DNA of 64,000 nucleotides from Desulfobacteraceae bacterium (GCA_016744295.1 JADGEQ010000016.1:1-64000), one strand, 5' to 3'; positions 44,638 through 54,370 are shown, numbered from the stretch's first letter. Numbers and translations are program-made. The notes: generated by a model from the sequence alone, not told the origin.

Positions 44638-45274
44638 TCCAATAAACAAGCCAGGCCCAATAAACAAACCAGGGCAAATGGACAAGCCGGATCCCATCAA
44701 CAAAAAAGAAGCCAAGCGGGTAGCCACAAGAAGACGGATTCTTGAAACAGCCACCCACTTGTTTGCAAGGCTTGGGTATCACAAAACAACGATCCAGGAT
44801 ATTGCCTATCATATTGGTATGACCACCGGGGCCGTTTTTCATCATTATGGTTCCAAGGCTGATATTCTAGACGAAGTTGTGGCAGAGCTTAATCAGAGTT
44901 TTGACCGGTATATCACCTACCTGGGAACAGAACATACAGATTATAAAACAATGATTAACGGAATGATGGACATTTTTATGGACAGGTTTCACTACCATCC
45001 GGATACCATCATTGCCCTGGCCTCTTTGGCTGCTGAGTTCAGCGGTATCAGGGGGCCCATAATTGTAAAAATCCAGGCAGCCTATGATAAATTTGTGGAC
45101 GCCTTTGAAGAGGCCCTGGACAGAATGTCAAAAAACAAAACAAATCGGGCGGCGGCTGTCTGCTTTATTGCAGCGCTTCAGGGTGTGGCGCTTCAGGCCC
45201 TGGTTCGTGATGAAGAGATGGACATTGACGATCTGGTAAAAGGATTTATCAGCCTGGTCGCCGGGGATCACTAA
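44630..45274 (+). CDS. TetR family regulator
   Basis: The 214-residue TetR-type protein has a helix-turn-helix at ~38-80 (ARLGYHKTTIQDIAYHIGMT and FHHYGSKADILDEV) and a C-terminal ligand domain. I start at the ATG at 44630, overlapping the aor stop by 8 bp. The first ~22 residues are a low-complexity Pro/Lys/Asn repeat (INKPGPINKPGQMDKPDPIN) unusual for this family. It likely binds the 23-bp repeats upstream of the operon. Confidence 0.88.
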   Translation: MIDPINKPGPINKPGQMDKPDPINKKEAKRVATRRRILETATHLFARLGYHKTTIQDIAYHIGMTTGAVFHHYGSKADILDEVVAELNQSFDRYITYLGTEHTDYKTMINGMMDIFMDRFHYHPDTIIALASLAAEFSGIRGPIIVKIQAAYDKFVDAFEEALDRMSKNKTNRAAAVCFIAALQGVALQALVRDEEMDIDDLVKGFISLVAGDH

Positions 45275-45379
45275 TTTCTGGATCTTCATACAGAAGAACG
45301 ATTATTGAGGGTAAACATAAAGGGTAATAACCTTATTTTTTAAAGACAGCAGACATATTATTGAAAAGGAGTGCGAGGG

Positions 45380-47035
45380 ATGAAAAAAAAATATGATTAT
45401 ATAATTATTGGCGGAGGGTCTGCCGGATGTGTACTTGCGAACCGGCTCAGCGAGGATCCTTCTAACCAGGTATTGGTGTTGGAAGCAGGCCGGCCCGATT
45501 ATATATGGGATGTTTTTATCCACATGCCGGCCGGTTTGACCTTTCCCTTGGGCAATAAATTTTATGATTGGTGCTACGAGTCTGAACCCGAACCCAATAT
45601 GCAGGGCCGGAAGGTTTTTCATGGGCGGGGCAAGGTTCTGGGAGGATCCTCCTCCATTAATGGCATGATTTATATCCGGGGAAATGCCATGGATTATGAA
45701 AAATGGGCAAAGGATCCGGGCATGGAAAATTGGGATTATGCCCACAACCTTCCCTATTTCAAGCGGGCGGAAAACCGGCTCAAGGGACCGGATGATTACC
45801 ACGGTACCGACGGACCCCTCACCCTGGAGACGGGACCTTGTAAAAACCCTTTGTTTAATGCTTTTCTCAATGCCACCAAGGAAGCAGGCTACCCCCTTAC
45901 CGATGATGTCAACGGGTATCGCCAGGAAGGATTTGGCCCCTTTGATCGGAATATCAGCCGGGGGCGCAGACTCAGTGCTGCCCGGGCCTATCTGCATCCT
46001 GTTTTGAAAAAACGCGCTAACCTGGATGTGATCTGCCGGGCCCTTACCACTAAAATTTTGTTTGAGGGTAAACGAGCCGTTGGCGTGGAATTTGTTAAGG
46101 GTAAAAAAGGAAGTCCCCAGACCGTTGAGGCAGGGGAGGTCATCTGCTGCGGCGGGGCCATCAATTCCCCCCAGATTCTTATGCTGTCGGGTGTGGGGAA
46201 TGCAAAAGACCTGAAAGAGCTGGGGATTCCAGTAGTTCACGACCTGCCCGGTGTCGGGGAAAACATGCAGGACCATTTGGAAGTTTATGTCCAGTATAAA
46301 AGCAAAAAGCCCGTGTCCATGAACCCCTCTCTGAAATGGTGGAAAAAGCCTTTTATCGGATACCAGTGGCTTTTCCACAGAAAAGGGGCCGCCGCCACAA
46401 ATCATTTTGAGGCAGGTGGTTTTATCCGGAGCAATGAAGAGGTGGATTATCCCAATATCCAATTTCACTTTTTACCCCTGGCCATTCGCTACGATGGAAG
46501 TCAGCCCAGTGCTGAGCACGGATACCAGGTTCATGTGGGCCCCATGTACTCCAATGCCATAGGAACCATAAAATTGAAATCCACCGATCCCCATCAACAC
46601 CCGGCCCTTCGGTTCAATTATCTGTCCACGGATCAGGATCGTAAAGAATGGGTGGAGTCGATCCGCTGTGCCCGGAAAATCATGAACCAGCCCTGCTTTG
46701 ACGAATTCAACGGCGGGGAAATCTCTCCTGGCAACCACATTCAGACCGATCAGGACATTCTGGAATGGGTGGGTAAGGATGCGGAAACGGCCCTGCACCC
46801 TTCCTGCACCTGTAAAATGGGGACCGATGACATGGCTGTGGTGGATCCTTATACCATGAAGGTTCATGGGGTTGAAAATCTGCGGGTGGTGGATGCCTCG
46901 GTCATGCCCTATGTGACCAACGGCAATATCTATGCACCGGTTATGATGGTGGCGGAAAAAGCTTGTGACCTCATTTTGGGCAACACCATGGAACCGCCTT
47001 CAACGGCAAAATTTTATAAACACCAGAAAGCCTGA
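45380..47035 (+). CDS. GMC-family choline/alcohol dehydrogenase
   Basis: This 551-residue FAD enzyme is most like choline dehydrogenase (BetA) and AlkJ-type alcohol dehydrogenases. Features are the dinucleotide fold [37 protein letters not shown] near residue 85, the catalytic-His region [10 protein letters not shown] near 465, and [17 protein letters not shown] near the end. I choose the ATG at 45380 with AAGGAG upstream; the GTG at 45371 sits too close. It would produce the aldehyde that the upstream AOR oxidises; the alcohol is not identified. Confidence 0.88.
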   Translation: MKKKYDYIIIGGGSAGCVLANRLSEDPSNQVLVLEAGRPDYIWDVFIHMPAGLTFPLGNKFYDWCYESEPEPNMQGRKVFHGRGKVLGGSSSINGMIYIRGNAMDYEKWAKDPGMENWDYAHNLPYFKRAENRLKGPDDYHGTDGPLTLETGPCKNPLFNAFLNATKEAGYPLTDDVNGYRQEGFGPFDRNISRGRRLSAARAYLHPVLKKRANLDVICRALTTKILFEGKRAVGVEFVKGKKGSPQTVEAGEVICCGGAINSPQILMLSGVGNAKDLKELGIPVVHDLPGVGENMQDHLEVYVQYKSKKPVSMNPSLKWWKKPFIGYQWLFHRKGAAATNHFEAGGFIRSNEEVDYPNIQFHFLPLAIRYDGSQPSAEHGYQVHVGPMYSNAIGTIKLKSTDPHQHPALRFNYLSTDQDRKEWVESIRCARKIMNQPCFDEFNGGEISPGNHIQTDQDILEWVGKDAETALHPSCTCKMGTDDMAVVDPYTMKVHGVENLRVVDASVMPYVTNGNIYAPVMMVAEKACDLILGNTMEPPSTAKFYKHQKA

Positions 47036-47052
47036 TAATCAGCTTAAAACAA

Positions 47053-47089
47053 AATCCGGCTGAAAATTCTTTCAGCCGGATTGGGTTTT
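47053..47089 (+). terminator. Intrinsic terminator after the GMC dehydrogenase
   Basis: A perfect 13-bp stem, AATCCGGCTGAAA (47053-47065) and TTTCAGCCGGATT (47070-47082), with a 4-base loop, followed by GGGTTTTA. It ends the ferredoxin-AOR-tetR-GMC unit 18 bp after its stop. Confidence 0.8.
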
Positions 47090-47118
47090 AAGCAGTATCA
47101 ACTCCCCGGGAGGATTAT

Positions 47119-47205
47119 ATGAAGTTTAACCTATGGCAGAAGGTGATTATCCCCACCGCTATCCTGATACTTGTTGGTATGGGAACCCAGGCCGGCAATC
47201 AATAG
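47119..47205 (+). pseudogene. Very short N-terminal remnant of a membrane receptor
   Basis: A GGGAGG and ATG start a frame of 28 codons reading MKFNLWQKVIIPTAILILVG and then a stop. This looks like the first membrane segment of a chemoreceptor or similar sensor whose remainder is gone. A true tiny membrane peptide is possible. Confidence 0.4.
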
Positions 47206-47231
47206 TTTAAATTTACCTTCCGGAGCATGGG

Positions 47232-48152
47232 TCAGGCATTTCGTTTGACAGCCAATGCCACCCATTCTCCCTCGTTTATTTCATGGATAATACCAAGGCT
47301 GCTTTTTTCCAGTGCGGCCAGCACATCTGGTTTTCGTTCCCGGATAATGCCTGACAGTATGGCCACCCCATTTAGGGCCAATCGTTTTTCAAGATCCGGC
47401 ATCACATCAACAATCACCTGGGCTATTATATTGGCGGCAACAAGTTCATAGGGGGTTGTAGGGGTCTGGTCCAGGGTGGTGCAGACAAGGGTGTATAAAA
47501 GAGGATCCACCTTGTTTTTTTCCAGATTTTCCCGGCTGACCCCCACGGCCACCTCGTCGGTGTCAATTCCGGTCATTTGTTTGGCGCCAAGCTTGGCCGC
47601 CGCAATCATTAATATGCCGGATCCTGTACCCACATCCAGAAATTGTGAACCCGGCACCAGAAATTGTTCGATCAGGCGGATGCACATGGAGGTTGTGGGG
47701 TGGGTTCCAGTGCCGAATGCCATTCCCGGGTCCAGGTGAATAACAATATCATCCGGTTTGTGGGTGTACTCTTTCCAGTCCGGTTTGATTACTATCCTGT
47801 CGGTGATACGGGTGACATTGAAATAGGTTTTCCAGGCATCGGCCCAATCCTTTTCATCGACAATGTCCACCTCAATGTTTACCTGGATTCCAAACTGGGC
47901 CAATTTTTCTGACCGGGCGCAAATCTTTTCAAGGATGATATCTGAGGAGTCAATGTCGGGAAAATATCCCACAATGGAGTTCTGGTCCGGCAGGGGAAGG
48001 GTGTGGGTGCCGAATCCTTCGTCGGGCTCTTCGATGGGGAGGTTGCAGACAACACCTTTGATGTTAAAGGAAAAAAAAATGTCACAGATCAGCTCTTCTG
48101 CCAGGCCAATGTTTTTGGTTTCAAATGCAGCGATAACTTTTTTAAATTTCAT
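47232..48152 (-). CDS. prmA: Ribosomal protein L11 methyltransferase
   Basis: This 306-residue SAM-dependent enzyme trimethylates ribosomal protein L11. The N-terminal substrate domain (~1-95) is followed by a Rossmann methyltransferase with DPGMAFGTGTHPTT, the SAM motif FLDVGTGSGILMIAAAKLGA and the VAANIIAQV motif IV of PrmA. It converges with the preceding operon and is transcribed away from the next gene. Confidence 0.9.
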   Translation of the reverse strand: MKFKKVIAAFETKNIGLAEELICDIFFSFNIKGVVCNLPIEEPDEGFGTHTLPLPDQNSIVGYFPDIDSSDIILEKICARSEKLAQFGIQVNIEVDIVDEKDWADAWKTYFNVTRITDRIVIKPDWKEYTHKPDDIVIHLDPGMAFGTGTHPTTSMCIRLIEQFLVPGSQFLDVGTGSGILMIAAAKLGAKQMTGIDTDEVAVGVSRENLEKNKVDPLLYTLVCTTLDQTPTTPYELVAANIIAQVIVDVMPDLEKRLALNGVAILSGIIRERKPDVLAALEKSSLGIIHEINEGEWVALAVKRNA

Positions 48153-48266
48153 GGATCATAAGTCTCTCTTGAGTTTTTTGATAAAAAGAATTATTTTGCA
48201 GATTTGGCATATTGTCAATTGTATTTTTTTAAAATAGGTTTTTAATCAGATTTCTAACTGGGGTGT

Positions 48267-49172
48267 ATGCACAAACTATTACTGAAAATCATGGGAATTG
48301 TTTTTGTCTTTTTTCTGACCCTAGCCCCCGGCCTTGCCGGTACACAGATCCAAATTATAGGGGGTGATTTCATTTGGCCGAAATTTTCCGCCATGAGTCT
48401 TGAATCATTGAGTCCCCATGCCCAAACCATCCGCACCATTGACCCGAATTTTAAAGAAGACGGGGTCACTGCCTTTACCGGCATTGGCATTAAAAAACTT
48501 TTCGATTTGGCCGGGGTTCCATGGGAAAAGGGGATTACCATTCTTGGGGCAGACCAATATGTGGGATACCTGTCCCATGAGCAAATATTACAGGATATGG
48601 CTGTTTTGGTCTGGCAGGCAAATGATAAACCCCTGGGTAAATTAAAGGGGGGACCCTTGAAAATAATGTTTCCTGACCAGTCAGGGGTACATGCTTCCTG
48701 TTATACCTGGTATGTGGATACCCTTATTGCCGGGCCCATGGACCAGGCTGCCCTGACGGTGCAGGTGAATGGTAATCAACGATTCTATACCCGTGAAAAC
48801 CTGGACCCCATGGCCGAGGAACTGAGTCCCGGAATGCTGTCCATTCCCCAGGGGTGCCGGGCTGGCTTTACGGGGCAAAAGCCGGCAAAAAATATTTATG
48901 CCGTTCCCCTTTCCCGTCTCGTTCATTCTGCTGAAACAAAAAAAGCCGGTCACATAACGCTTATTCCCATTACCGGAAGGGCGATAACCCTTAAATCCAC
49001 AACCTTTGACTATCCTGTCTCCATTGTTGTCAGCTGTGACAAAGATGCCCTTCCTCCAGCCCTTGGCGGCCCTTTTTCAGTTATTTTTCCGGTGGAACAA
49101 TTTCCTGAACTCAAGGGATTGGTTCCGGAATCCGGCGCCTTGTTTTTTCTGGAAAAAATCATCATTGAATAA
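48267..49172 (+). CDS. Exported molybdopterin-fold (sulfite-oxidase-like) protein
   Basis: The 301-residue protein has a signal peptide (cleavage near GLAGTQ). Residues ~70-150 resemble the oxidoreductase molybdopterin-binding domain: FTGIGIKKLFDLAGVP, LVWQANDKPL, then KGGPLKIMFPD. The usual Mo-ligating Cys loop is not evident, so it may bind a ligand rather than catalyse. The C-terminal half is of unknown fold. It lies directly before a histidine kinase gene, suggesting a periplasmic sensing partner (inference). Confidence 0.6.
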   Translation: MHKLLLKIMGIVFVFFLTLAPGLAGTQIQIIGGDFIWPKFSAMSLESLSPHAQTIRTIDPNFKEDGVTAFTGIGIKKLFDLAGVPWEKGITILGADQYVGYLSHEQILQDMAVLVWQANDKPLGKLKGGPLKIMFPDQSGVHASCYTWYVDTLIAGPMDQAALTVQVNGNQRFYTRENLDPMAEELSPGMLSIPQGCRAGFTGQKPAKNIYAVPLSRLVHSAETKKAGHITLIPITGRAITLKSTTFDYPVSIVVSCDKDALPPALGGPFSVIFPVEQFPELKGLVPESGALFFLEKIIIE

Positions 49173-49186
49173 AATAATTGAATAAA

Positions 49187-50881
49187 ATGCTGCCCCAAAA
49201 AACATTACAGAAAAAATTGCTGGTTCCTGTGTTTATAATTGTGAGTCTTACAATTCTTTCCATTACAGCAGTGGTGACCATCATCGTAAAAGATCAGTTT
49301 CAGCAGGCAGAGCTGAACCGGATCTATTATGAAACCGATGCCTTGAAAAAACGGTTGGGACAATTGATGTACGGCCAAAATTTTCGGTATCTGATGCTTA
49401 CATTGTCCAATGCCAAAGAGACAAACCCGGCTATCTTATTTTTTCTGCTTACCGATGGAAATGGAAAGATTCTCATTGCCGATAATGAAGCGTTTATCAA
49501 TCAAAATAGTTTTCCCGTGGCAAGTATCCAGGATAAAAACGCGCCTTTGTATGACAATTTAAAGCAGGCAAAGGGGGAAATTGTTCCGGACAGGTTTAAA
49601 ATATATCTATCCCAGCTTACCACAGATATCCGTGACAAAAAATTGATCAAAGGCCGGAATATGGAGATTATATTTGATGCCATCTGGGAAATCAGCTACC
49701 TGGGGGAGAAGATGGGTGAACTCCGTGTGGGCTTCTCAAGGCAGAGAATGAAACAGAATTTATGGATACTGACTGGGGCCATGTTGGGAACCGGATTTTT
49801 GGTACTTCTGGTCACCCTGTTTATGATTTTTCTGGTGATTCGGCAGAACATGTTTCCCCTGGCTGCATTTGTAGGGAAGCTATCCTTGCTTCACCAAAAC
49901 CCGAGCGGGCAAAATTTGAGAAATAATATCGCAAATATTTCTTTGGAGGGAAAACGCACAGAGGTAGAAGAGATTCTTAATTTAAAACGTGCCTTCCGTA
50001 ATATTCGGGACCTATTTGTTTCAAATTGGGATCAGCTTGAGGATCACCGGAGGAATCTGGAGCAGATGGTGGAAGACAGAACAATTGAACTTCATGAAAT
50101 GAATGAAAAGCTGCGGCTGCAGATCCAGGAAAGAAAAGAGATTGAATCCCGGCTTTTAAACGTTCAGAAGCTCGAAGCCGTAGGTACCCTGGCAGGTGGC
50201 ATCGCCCATGAGTTTAATAATTTGTTTATGGCCATCACCGGGAATGCCACCCTGATCCAGAGAAGGACAAAGGAGGGTCATCCCAATATAGAAAAGGCGG
50301 AGAAAATTCGCGAACTGGTCGATACCGGTTCCCGGTCCATCCAGCAGCTTCTGGGGTTTGCAAGAAGCGGGAAATACGATCCCGGTCCATTGAATCTCAA
50401 TCTGGTGTTGCGCCGAAATATGAGCATATTTTGCGCCAGCAGAAAAGATCTTGAGATCAGGACAGCCTATTGTCCTGATTTGTGGAGTGTTCAGGCGGAC
50501 AGGTCCCAGATGGAGCAGGTCATCATGAACCTGTTGCTCAATGCCTCGGAGGCCATGCCCAAAAAAGGGTGTTTGCAGGTGGAAACCAAAAATGTTGTTC
50601 TGGATAAAAAATTTATTTCCCGGGGTAAGGTGGTGTCCGGCCGATTTGTTCTTTTTTGTATAAAGGATGAGGGCAGCGGAATTGAAGAGAAGATACTCCC
50701 AAGGATTTTTGATCCGTTTTTTACCACCAAACCCATGGGCGTGGGAACAGGCATGGGGTTGGCCTCTGTGTTCGGTATTACAGATAACCACGGGGGCGTG
50801 ACAACCGTTGACAGCAGCCCAGGGAAGGGAAGTGTTTTTTGTGTTTATCTTCCTGCCCTGGAAAGCAATACTTCTGGATAA
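49187..50881 (+). CDS. Sensor histidine kinase
   Basis: This 564-residue membrane kinase has TM1 at ~10-32, a periplasmic sensor of ~150 residues, TM2 at ~185-215, and a coiled coil. The HisKA helix has the phosphorylatable His in GGIAHEFNNL near residue 338, and the HATPase domain has NLLLNASEAMP, DEGSGIEEKI, FFTTK and GMGLASVFGI. No receiver domain or response regulator gene is adjacent. The start is uncertain: a TTG at 49178 is also in frame, and neither has a strong Shine-Dalgarno. It begins 14 bp after the exported protein gene, so the two are probably co-transcribed. Confidence 0.88.
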   Translation: MLPQKTLQKKLLVPVFIIVSLTILSITAVVTIIVKDQFQQAELNRIYYETDALKKRLGQLMYGQNFRYLMLTLSNAKETNPAILFFLLTDGNGKILIADNEAFINQNSFPVASIQDKNAPLYDNLKQAKGEIVPDRFKIYLSQLTTDIRDKKLIKGRNMEIIFDAIWEISYLGEKMGELRVGFSRQRMKQNLWILTGAMLGTGFLVLLVTLFMIFLVIRQNMFPLAAFVGKLSLLHQNPSGQNLRNNIANISLEGKRTEVEEILNLKRAFRNIRDLFVSNWDQLEDHRRNLEQMVEDRTIELHEMNEKLRLQIQERKEIESRLLNVQKLEAVGTLAGGIAHEFNNLFMAITGNATLIQRRTKEGHPNIEKAEKIRELVDTGSRSIQQLLGFARSGKYDPGPLNLNLVLRRNMSIFCASRKDLEIRTAYCPDLWSVQADRSQMEQVIMNLLLNASEAMPKKGCLQVETKNVVLDKKFISRGKVVSGRFVLFCIKDEGSGIEEKILPRIFDPFFTTKPMGVGTGMGLASVFGITDNHGGVTTVDSSPGKGSVFCVYLPALESNTSG

Positions 50882-50887
50882 ATAAAA

Positions 50888-51712
50888 ATGAAAAATCCAT
50901 ACGAACAATTGGTAATATATAATTTTGACGGTGTCCCGGTTCTGGGCAGGAGGGTGGAAAACAATGAATTGTTTCTGGGCACCTGGGTGGAAGAAGACAC
51001 CTCTTTTGTCTTTTTTTCCGGCCCGGTTCCTTCCCTGATTGAACAGGTAAAAAATCAAAACCCAGCCATAACCCTGGTTGAAACCTATGAAATGAGTTGT
51101 GAACAGTGGCACGGGGATAAGATCGAACCCTATTTTGTAGAAGAATTTTGCATTGCCCCTCCCTGGGATCGGCCGAAAAAAAAGTTATCTCCGGCAGTCC
51201 GGGAAATTCTTCTGGACCCGGGGGTGGTTTTCGGTACAGGGCGTCATCAGACCACGGAAGATTGCCTGACACTGATCCACAGGCTGTGTACCCGGGAGAA
51301 GATTGGGACGGTTCTGGATATCGGCACGGGTACAGGTCTTCTTTCCCTGGGGGCTGCCGCCCTTGGGTGTGAAAATGTTTTGGCCTGTGATTTTAACCTG
51401 TTGGCCGTGAAAACCACCTTTAAAAATATTCAATTAAATCAGTTTGAGGAGCAGATTCTTGTCTTCCAGGCAAAGGGTGAGGAGGTGATCTCCATCCCCT
51501 GCGACCTGCTGGTGGCCAATATCCACTATGATGTCATGCAGCACATCATTGCCCACCCGGCGTTTCTTGAAAAAAAATGGTTTATCCTGTCCGGACTTTT
51601 AAATTCTGAAACCAAAAAAATTCTCGCATCCCTGGCCGAAAAAAAAGTCCATATCATTGAAAGACGCTGTCCAGACGGCATCTGGAATACCATCCTGGGA
51701 CGTAATTTTTAA
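50888..51712 (+). CDS. PrmA-like class I methyltransferase
   Basis: The 274-residue protein has the PrmA catalytic half (DPGVVFGTGRHQTT, SAM motif VLDIGTGTGLLSLGAAALGC, and VANIHYDVM at motif IV where PrmA has AN-I). Its N-terminal domain differs from that of the prmA at 47232. It could modify another protein. It follows the kinase gene by 6 bp, so it is in the same operon, which is an unusual setting for a ribosomal modification enzyme. Confidence 0.8.
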   Translation: MKNPYEQLVIYNFDGVPVLGRRVENNELFLGTWVEEDTSFVFFSGPVPSLIEQVKNQNPAITLVETYEMSCEQWHGDKIEPYFVEEFCIAPPWDRPKKKLSPAVREILLDPGVVFGTGRHQTTEDCLTLIHRLCTREKIGTVLDIGTGTGLLSLGAAALGCENVLACDFNLLAVKTTFKNIQLNQFEEQILVFQAKGEEVISIPCDLLVANIHYDVMQHIIAHPAFLEKKWFILSGLLNSETKKILASLAEKKVHIIERRCPDGIWNTILGRNF

Positions 51713-51718
51713 TGGATT

Positions 51719-52369
51719 TCAGGCAAAATCCTCAATGGAAATCAAAAAATGCATCAGGGGAACCAAGAAGGCCTGGGTGGCATCCAAAAATTCCGCTCCG
51801 ATGGAAAGGGTGCCTTGTTCTCTTCTTATGTTTCTGACACAGGCCATTGCGCCTGTTTCATCCGTAAATCCGGGAAATTTGCAATACACCCGTAAAAGAT
51901 CACCCTCTCTCAGGTTGGTTTTTTCCTGATGCTTGAAGCGGCAGCCCTTCTTACTGATATCATCTATAATAATGGGGAATTTTAATTTTTTGGCCTCAAC
52001 CCTGCCTGGAATGACAACATGCCTGCGTTTATTGCCTCTTAGTTCCCTTTTCTGAATCACTTTCGGATATTCTAGGGCAAGGGCTTGAATGGGGCTGGTG
52101 ATCATTTCTATGACACTGGCCTGAAAGGCGTAAACAGATCCTTCATGAAGATATTTCACAATCATTTTGTTCCCTGGATATAGTTTGTTCTTAACGCTTT
52201 TATATCTTTTAGGTAGGGTAATAATCATGAATTCGTCTTTGAGCAAACCAATAAAAACACTGGTGACCGAAAAGGTAACCCCGTCTATTTCAAGGTAAAC
52301 CTTGGTGCCGATATCGATATAAATGCCTTCGGCTTTATTCAGCTCTAAAAGACCTTCTAATTCGTCCAT
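51719..52369 (-). CDS. PilZ domain protein
   Basis: The 216-residue protein has a C-terminal PilZ domain (~105-205) with the c-di-GMP contacts RGNKRRHV (RxxxR) and IDDISKKGCRF (D/NxSxxG). The N-terminal ~95 residues resemble a YcgR-N-type barrel (GTKVYLEIDG). It probably acts as c-di-GMP receptor controlling motility or surface functions. AAGGAA precedes the ATG. It stands alone, converging with the methyltransferase gene (6-bp gap). Confidence 0.85.
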   Translation of the reverse strand: MDELEGLLELNKAEGIYIDIGTKVYLEIDGVTFSVTSVFIGLLKDEFMIITLPKRYKSVKNKLYPGNKMIVKYLHEGSVYAFQASVIEMITSPIQALALEYPKVIQKRELRGNKRRHVVIPGRVEAKKLKFPIIIDDISKKGCRFKHQEKTNLREGDLLRVYCKFPGFTDETGAMACVRNIRREQGTLSIGAEFLDATQAFLVPLMHFLISIEDFA

Positions 52370-52685
52370 ATACCAATTCCTTTCCAGATTTTTATAGAAT
52401 TAACTAGCTGTACTGTAATGCCCCGGCAAGCTCTGAATACAATTTATCAATTGCAATAATTTAAGTATTGATTCACTGGATCTTTGTCAAGAGGAAACAG
52501 AACTTTTCCTTTCGGAGTCTGAACGCTAGTATCACTTGGTCAGGCCTATCATTGGTTCATGCGGGTGGATTCAGCCGGAATGCTAAGAGGGATCGGCAGA
52601 CCGCATGGGTCTGCCAGATTGTGGTTAAACTCATAATTAAGCGTTTTTTTGCCTAGGATTGCCCCGGGGATAAGCGTCTGTTGGC
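52370..52685. other. Gap with a short hairpin
   Basis: An 8-bp stem GGCAGACC/GGTCTGCC with loop GCATG (52595-52615) lacks a T-run. No gene is seen; the PilZ gene promoter must be at the left side. Confidence 0.35.
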
Positions 52686-53072
52686 CTATTTTTCTCCCCG
52701 TTCTTCCAACACCTCTTTTAATACGGTCAATGCGGTATTGGCTGCGGGGACACCGCCGTAGATACTGGTCTGAAAAATCACTTCGGCCACCTCCTCCTTG
52801 GTACAACCCACGTTCAGAGCAGCATGGGTGTGGAGCTTGAGTTCATCTGGCTTAGAAAGGACGGTGAGGGCCGCAACCGTTATCAGTTGGCGGGTGGTAT
52901 GGGGAATTTTTTCCCGGGAATACATTTGACCGGTGATGTACAAAGACATGTCCTTTGCCAACTCTTTGTCAAAATGCCGCCACAAATTATAGGGCTTGTC
53001 TTCATCTCGTACCGTGGAAAAATATAGTTTGGCAGTTTCTCCGGTTTTCTTTGCAATCTCTTTGGGATCCAT
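52686..53072 (-). CDS. Carboxymuconolactone decarboxylase-family protein
   Basis: This small helical protein of 128 residues is in the CMD/AhpD-like superfamily (TTRQLITVAALTVLSKPDEL, HAALNVGCTKEEVAEVIFQT and GVPAANTAL, the PcaC-type ending). It lacks the CxxC pair of AhpD peroxidases, so the activity is unknown. I use the ATG at 53072 with AGAGG upstream rather than GTG at 53078. It lies ~115 bp after the acyl-CoA dehydrogenase gene on the same strand, and a 13-bp inverted repeat (53094-53106/53122-53134) separates them. Confidence 0.78.
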   Translation of the reverse strand: MDPKEIAKKTGETAKLYFSTVRDEDKPYNLWRHFDKELAKDMSLYITGQMYSREKIPHTTRQLITVAALTVLSKPDELKLHTHAALNVGCTKEEVAEVIFQTSIYGGVPAANTALTVLKEVLEERGEK

Positions 53073-53188
53073 GGGCACCTCTTTAGTTTAGGACCCATGA
53101 AAGGCAGGAGGTGTTTCTTCATGCCCTTCATGGGCTTCATGGTAAAACTTTTTTTTAAACATTCTTGCTTGATGTTTCTGAGCGAGGC

Positions 53189-54370
53189 CTATCTGTTGGC
53201 CTTTTTGACACCCAGTTGATCCAGGGCAATGATCATTTTGCAGATATTGGCAGAGCCTTCCACCATGGAGTAGGTGGGGGCATCTCTGTAGTATCTGGCC
53301 ACGGGGTATTCAGTGGAATAACCATAGGCTCCCAGAATTCTCATGGCAAAATTGGAGCATTTGGTGGCCACTTCACCTGAAAGGTATTTGGCCATGGCCA
53401 CATCCAGCCCGTTGTTGAGCTTGCCCTGGTCCTTGGCACAGGCAGCCTTGTAGACCAGGAGGCGGGCCGCTTCGATTTCAACGGTCATCTGGGCAATCAT
53501 GTCCTGGTTCATCTGGAAATTGCCGATTTTTTTGCCAAATTGTTTTCTTTCATTACAATATTTGGTGGCGGCATCCAGGCAGGCCTGGGAAAGGCCAACA
53601 CCGCCGGCTGCAGCCGAGAGCCGTGTCTGGTTCAGGGAGGAAAAAACAATTTTTGTGCCGTCACCGGGTTTGCCGAGGATATTTTCCTTTGGAATTTTCA
53701 CATTGTCCAGGAAAAGTTCTCCTGTGGGGGAGGAATGGGAACCCAATTTTTCCAGGGAAGAGGTTTTTATGCCGTCAAAGTTTTTAGGTTCAATGACAAA
53801 GGCGGACAACCCTTTGGAGCCGGCAGCTTTATCGGTATAGGCATAATAAAGGAGGCAGTCGGCTACGTTGGCATTGGAGATCCATGTTTTGGATCCGTTT
53901 AAGAGCCAGTGGTCTCCTTTGTCTTCGGCGGTGGATCCCATGGCCATGACATCGGAACCGGCATCGGATTCTGTGATGCCGAAACCGCCGATGTACTCAG
54001 CCGTGCAAAGTTTTTCCACATATTTTTTCCGAACTGCTTCATTGCCATATTTGTAGATGGTGTAAGCACAGCCCAGTTGCTGCATATTGACCTGGACCCT
54101 GAGGGAGGAGGAAACCTTTGCCAGTTCTTCGGTGATGATCATGGCTTCCAAAAAGCCTGTGCTCTCACCATCGTCCGGGGCTACTCCGCCGTATTCTTCC
54201 GGGATTACCGTGCCGAAACATCCCATTTCCCCCAGGGGAAGCATGACTTCTTTGATGGGAAAGTGATGTTTATCGTCCCATTCGTCCGCATAGGGTTCAA
54301 TCTGTTTTTTGGCAAATTTTCTAACTTCTTTCTGGAGCATCTGGAGCTCTTTTGACAATTTAAAATCCAT
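53189..54370 (-). CDS. Glutaryl-CoA dehydrogenase, non-decarboxylating type
   Basis: The 393-residue acyl-CoA dehydrogenase-family protein has FAD-binding GGFGITESDAGSDV and WISNANVAD. The C-terminal catalytic Glu is at about position 371 in MVEGSANICK, preceded by Val. In human-type decarboxylating glutaryl-CoA dehydrogenases that neighbour is Tyr; Tyr-to-Val is the reported key exchange in the Desulfococcus enzyme that stops at glutaconyl-CoA. Neighbouring glutaconyl-CoA decarboxylase and CoA-transferase genes fit. A generic short-chain acyl-CoA dehydrogenase is the alternative. Confidence 0.8.
   Translation of the reverse strand: MDFKLSKELQMLQKEVRKFAKKQIEPYADEWDDKHHFPIKEVMLPLGEMGCFGTVIPEEYGGVAPDDGESTGFLEAMIITEELAKVSSSLRVQVNMQQLGCAYTIYKYGNEAVRKKYVEKLCTAEYIGGFGITESDAGSDVMAMGSTAEDKGDHWLLNGSKTWISNANVADCLLYYAYTDKAAGSKGLSAFVIEPKNFDGIKTSSLEKLGSHSSPTGELFLDNVKIPKENILGKPGDGTKIVFSSLNQTRLSAAAGGVGLSQACLDAATKYCNERKQFGKKIGNFQMNQDMIAQMTVEIEAARLLVYKAACAKDQGKLNNGLDVAMAKYLSGEVATKCSNFAMRILGAYGYSTEYPVARYYRDAPTYSMVEGSANICKMIIALDQLGVKKANR

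Noticed and set aside
45302..46468. 388-codon antisense frame over the GMC dehydrogenase gene
   Set aside because: Shadow of a clearly conserved gene; no Shine-Dalgarno and no family resemblance.
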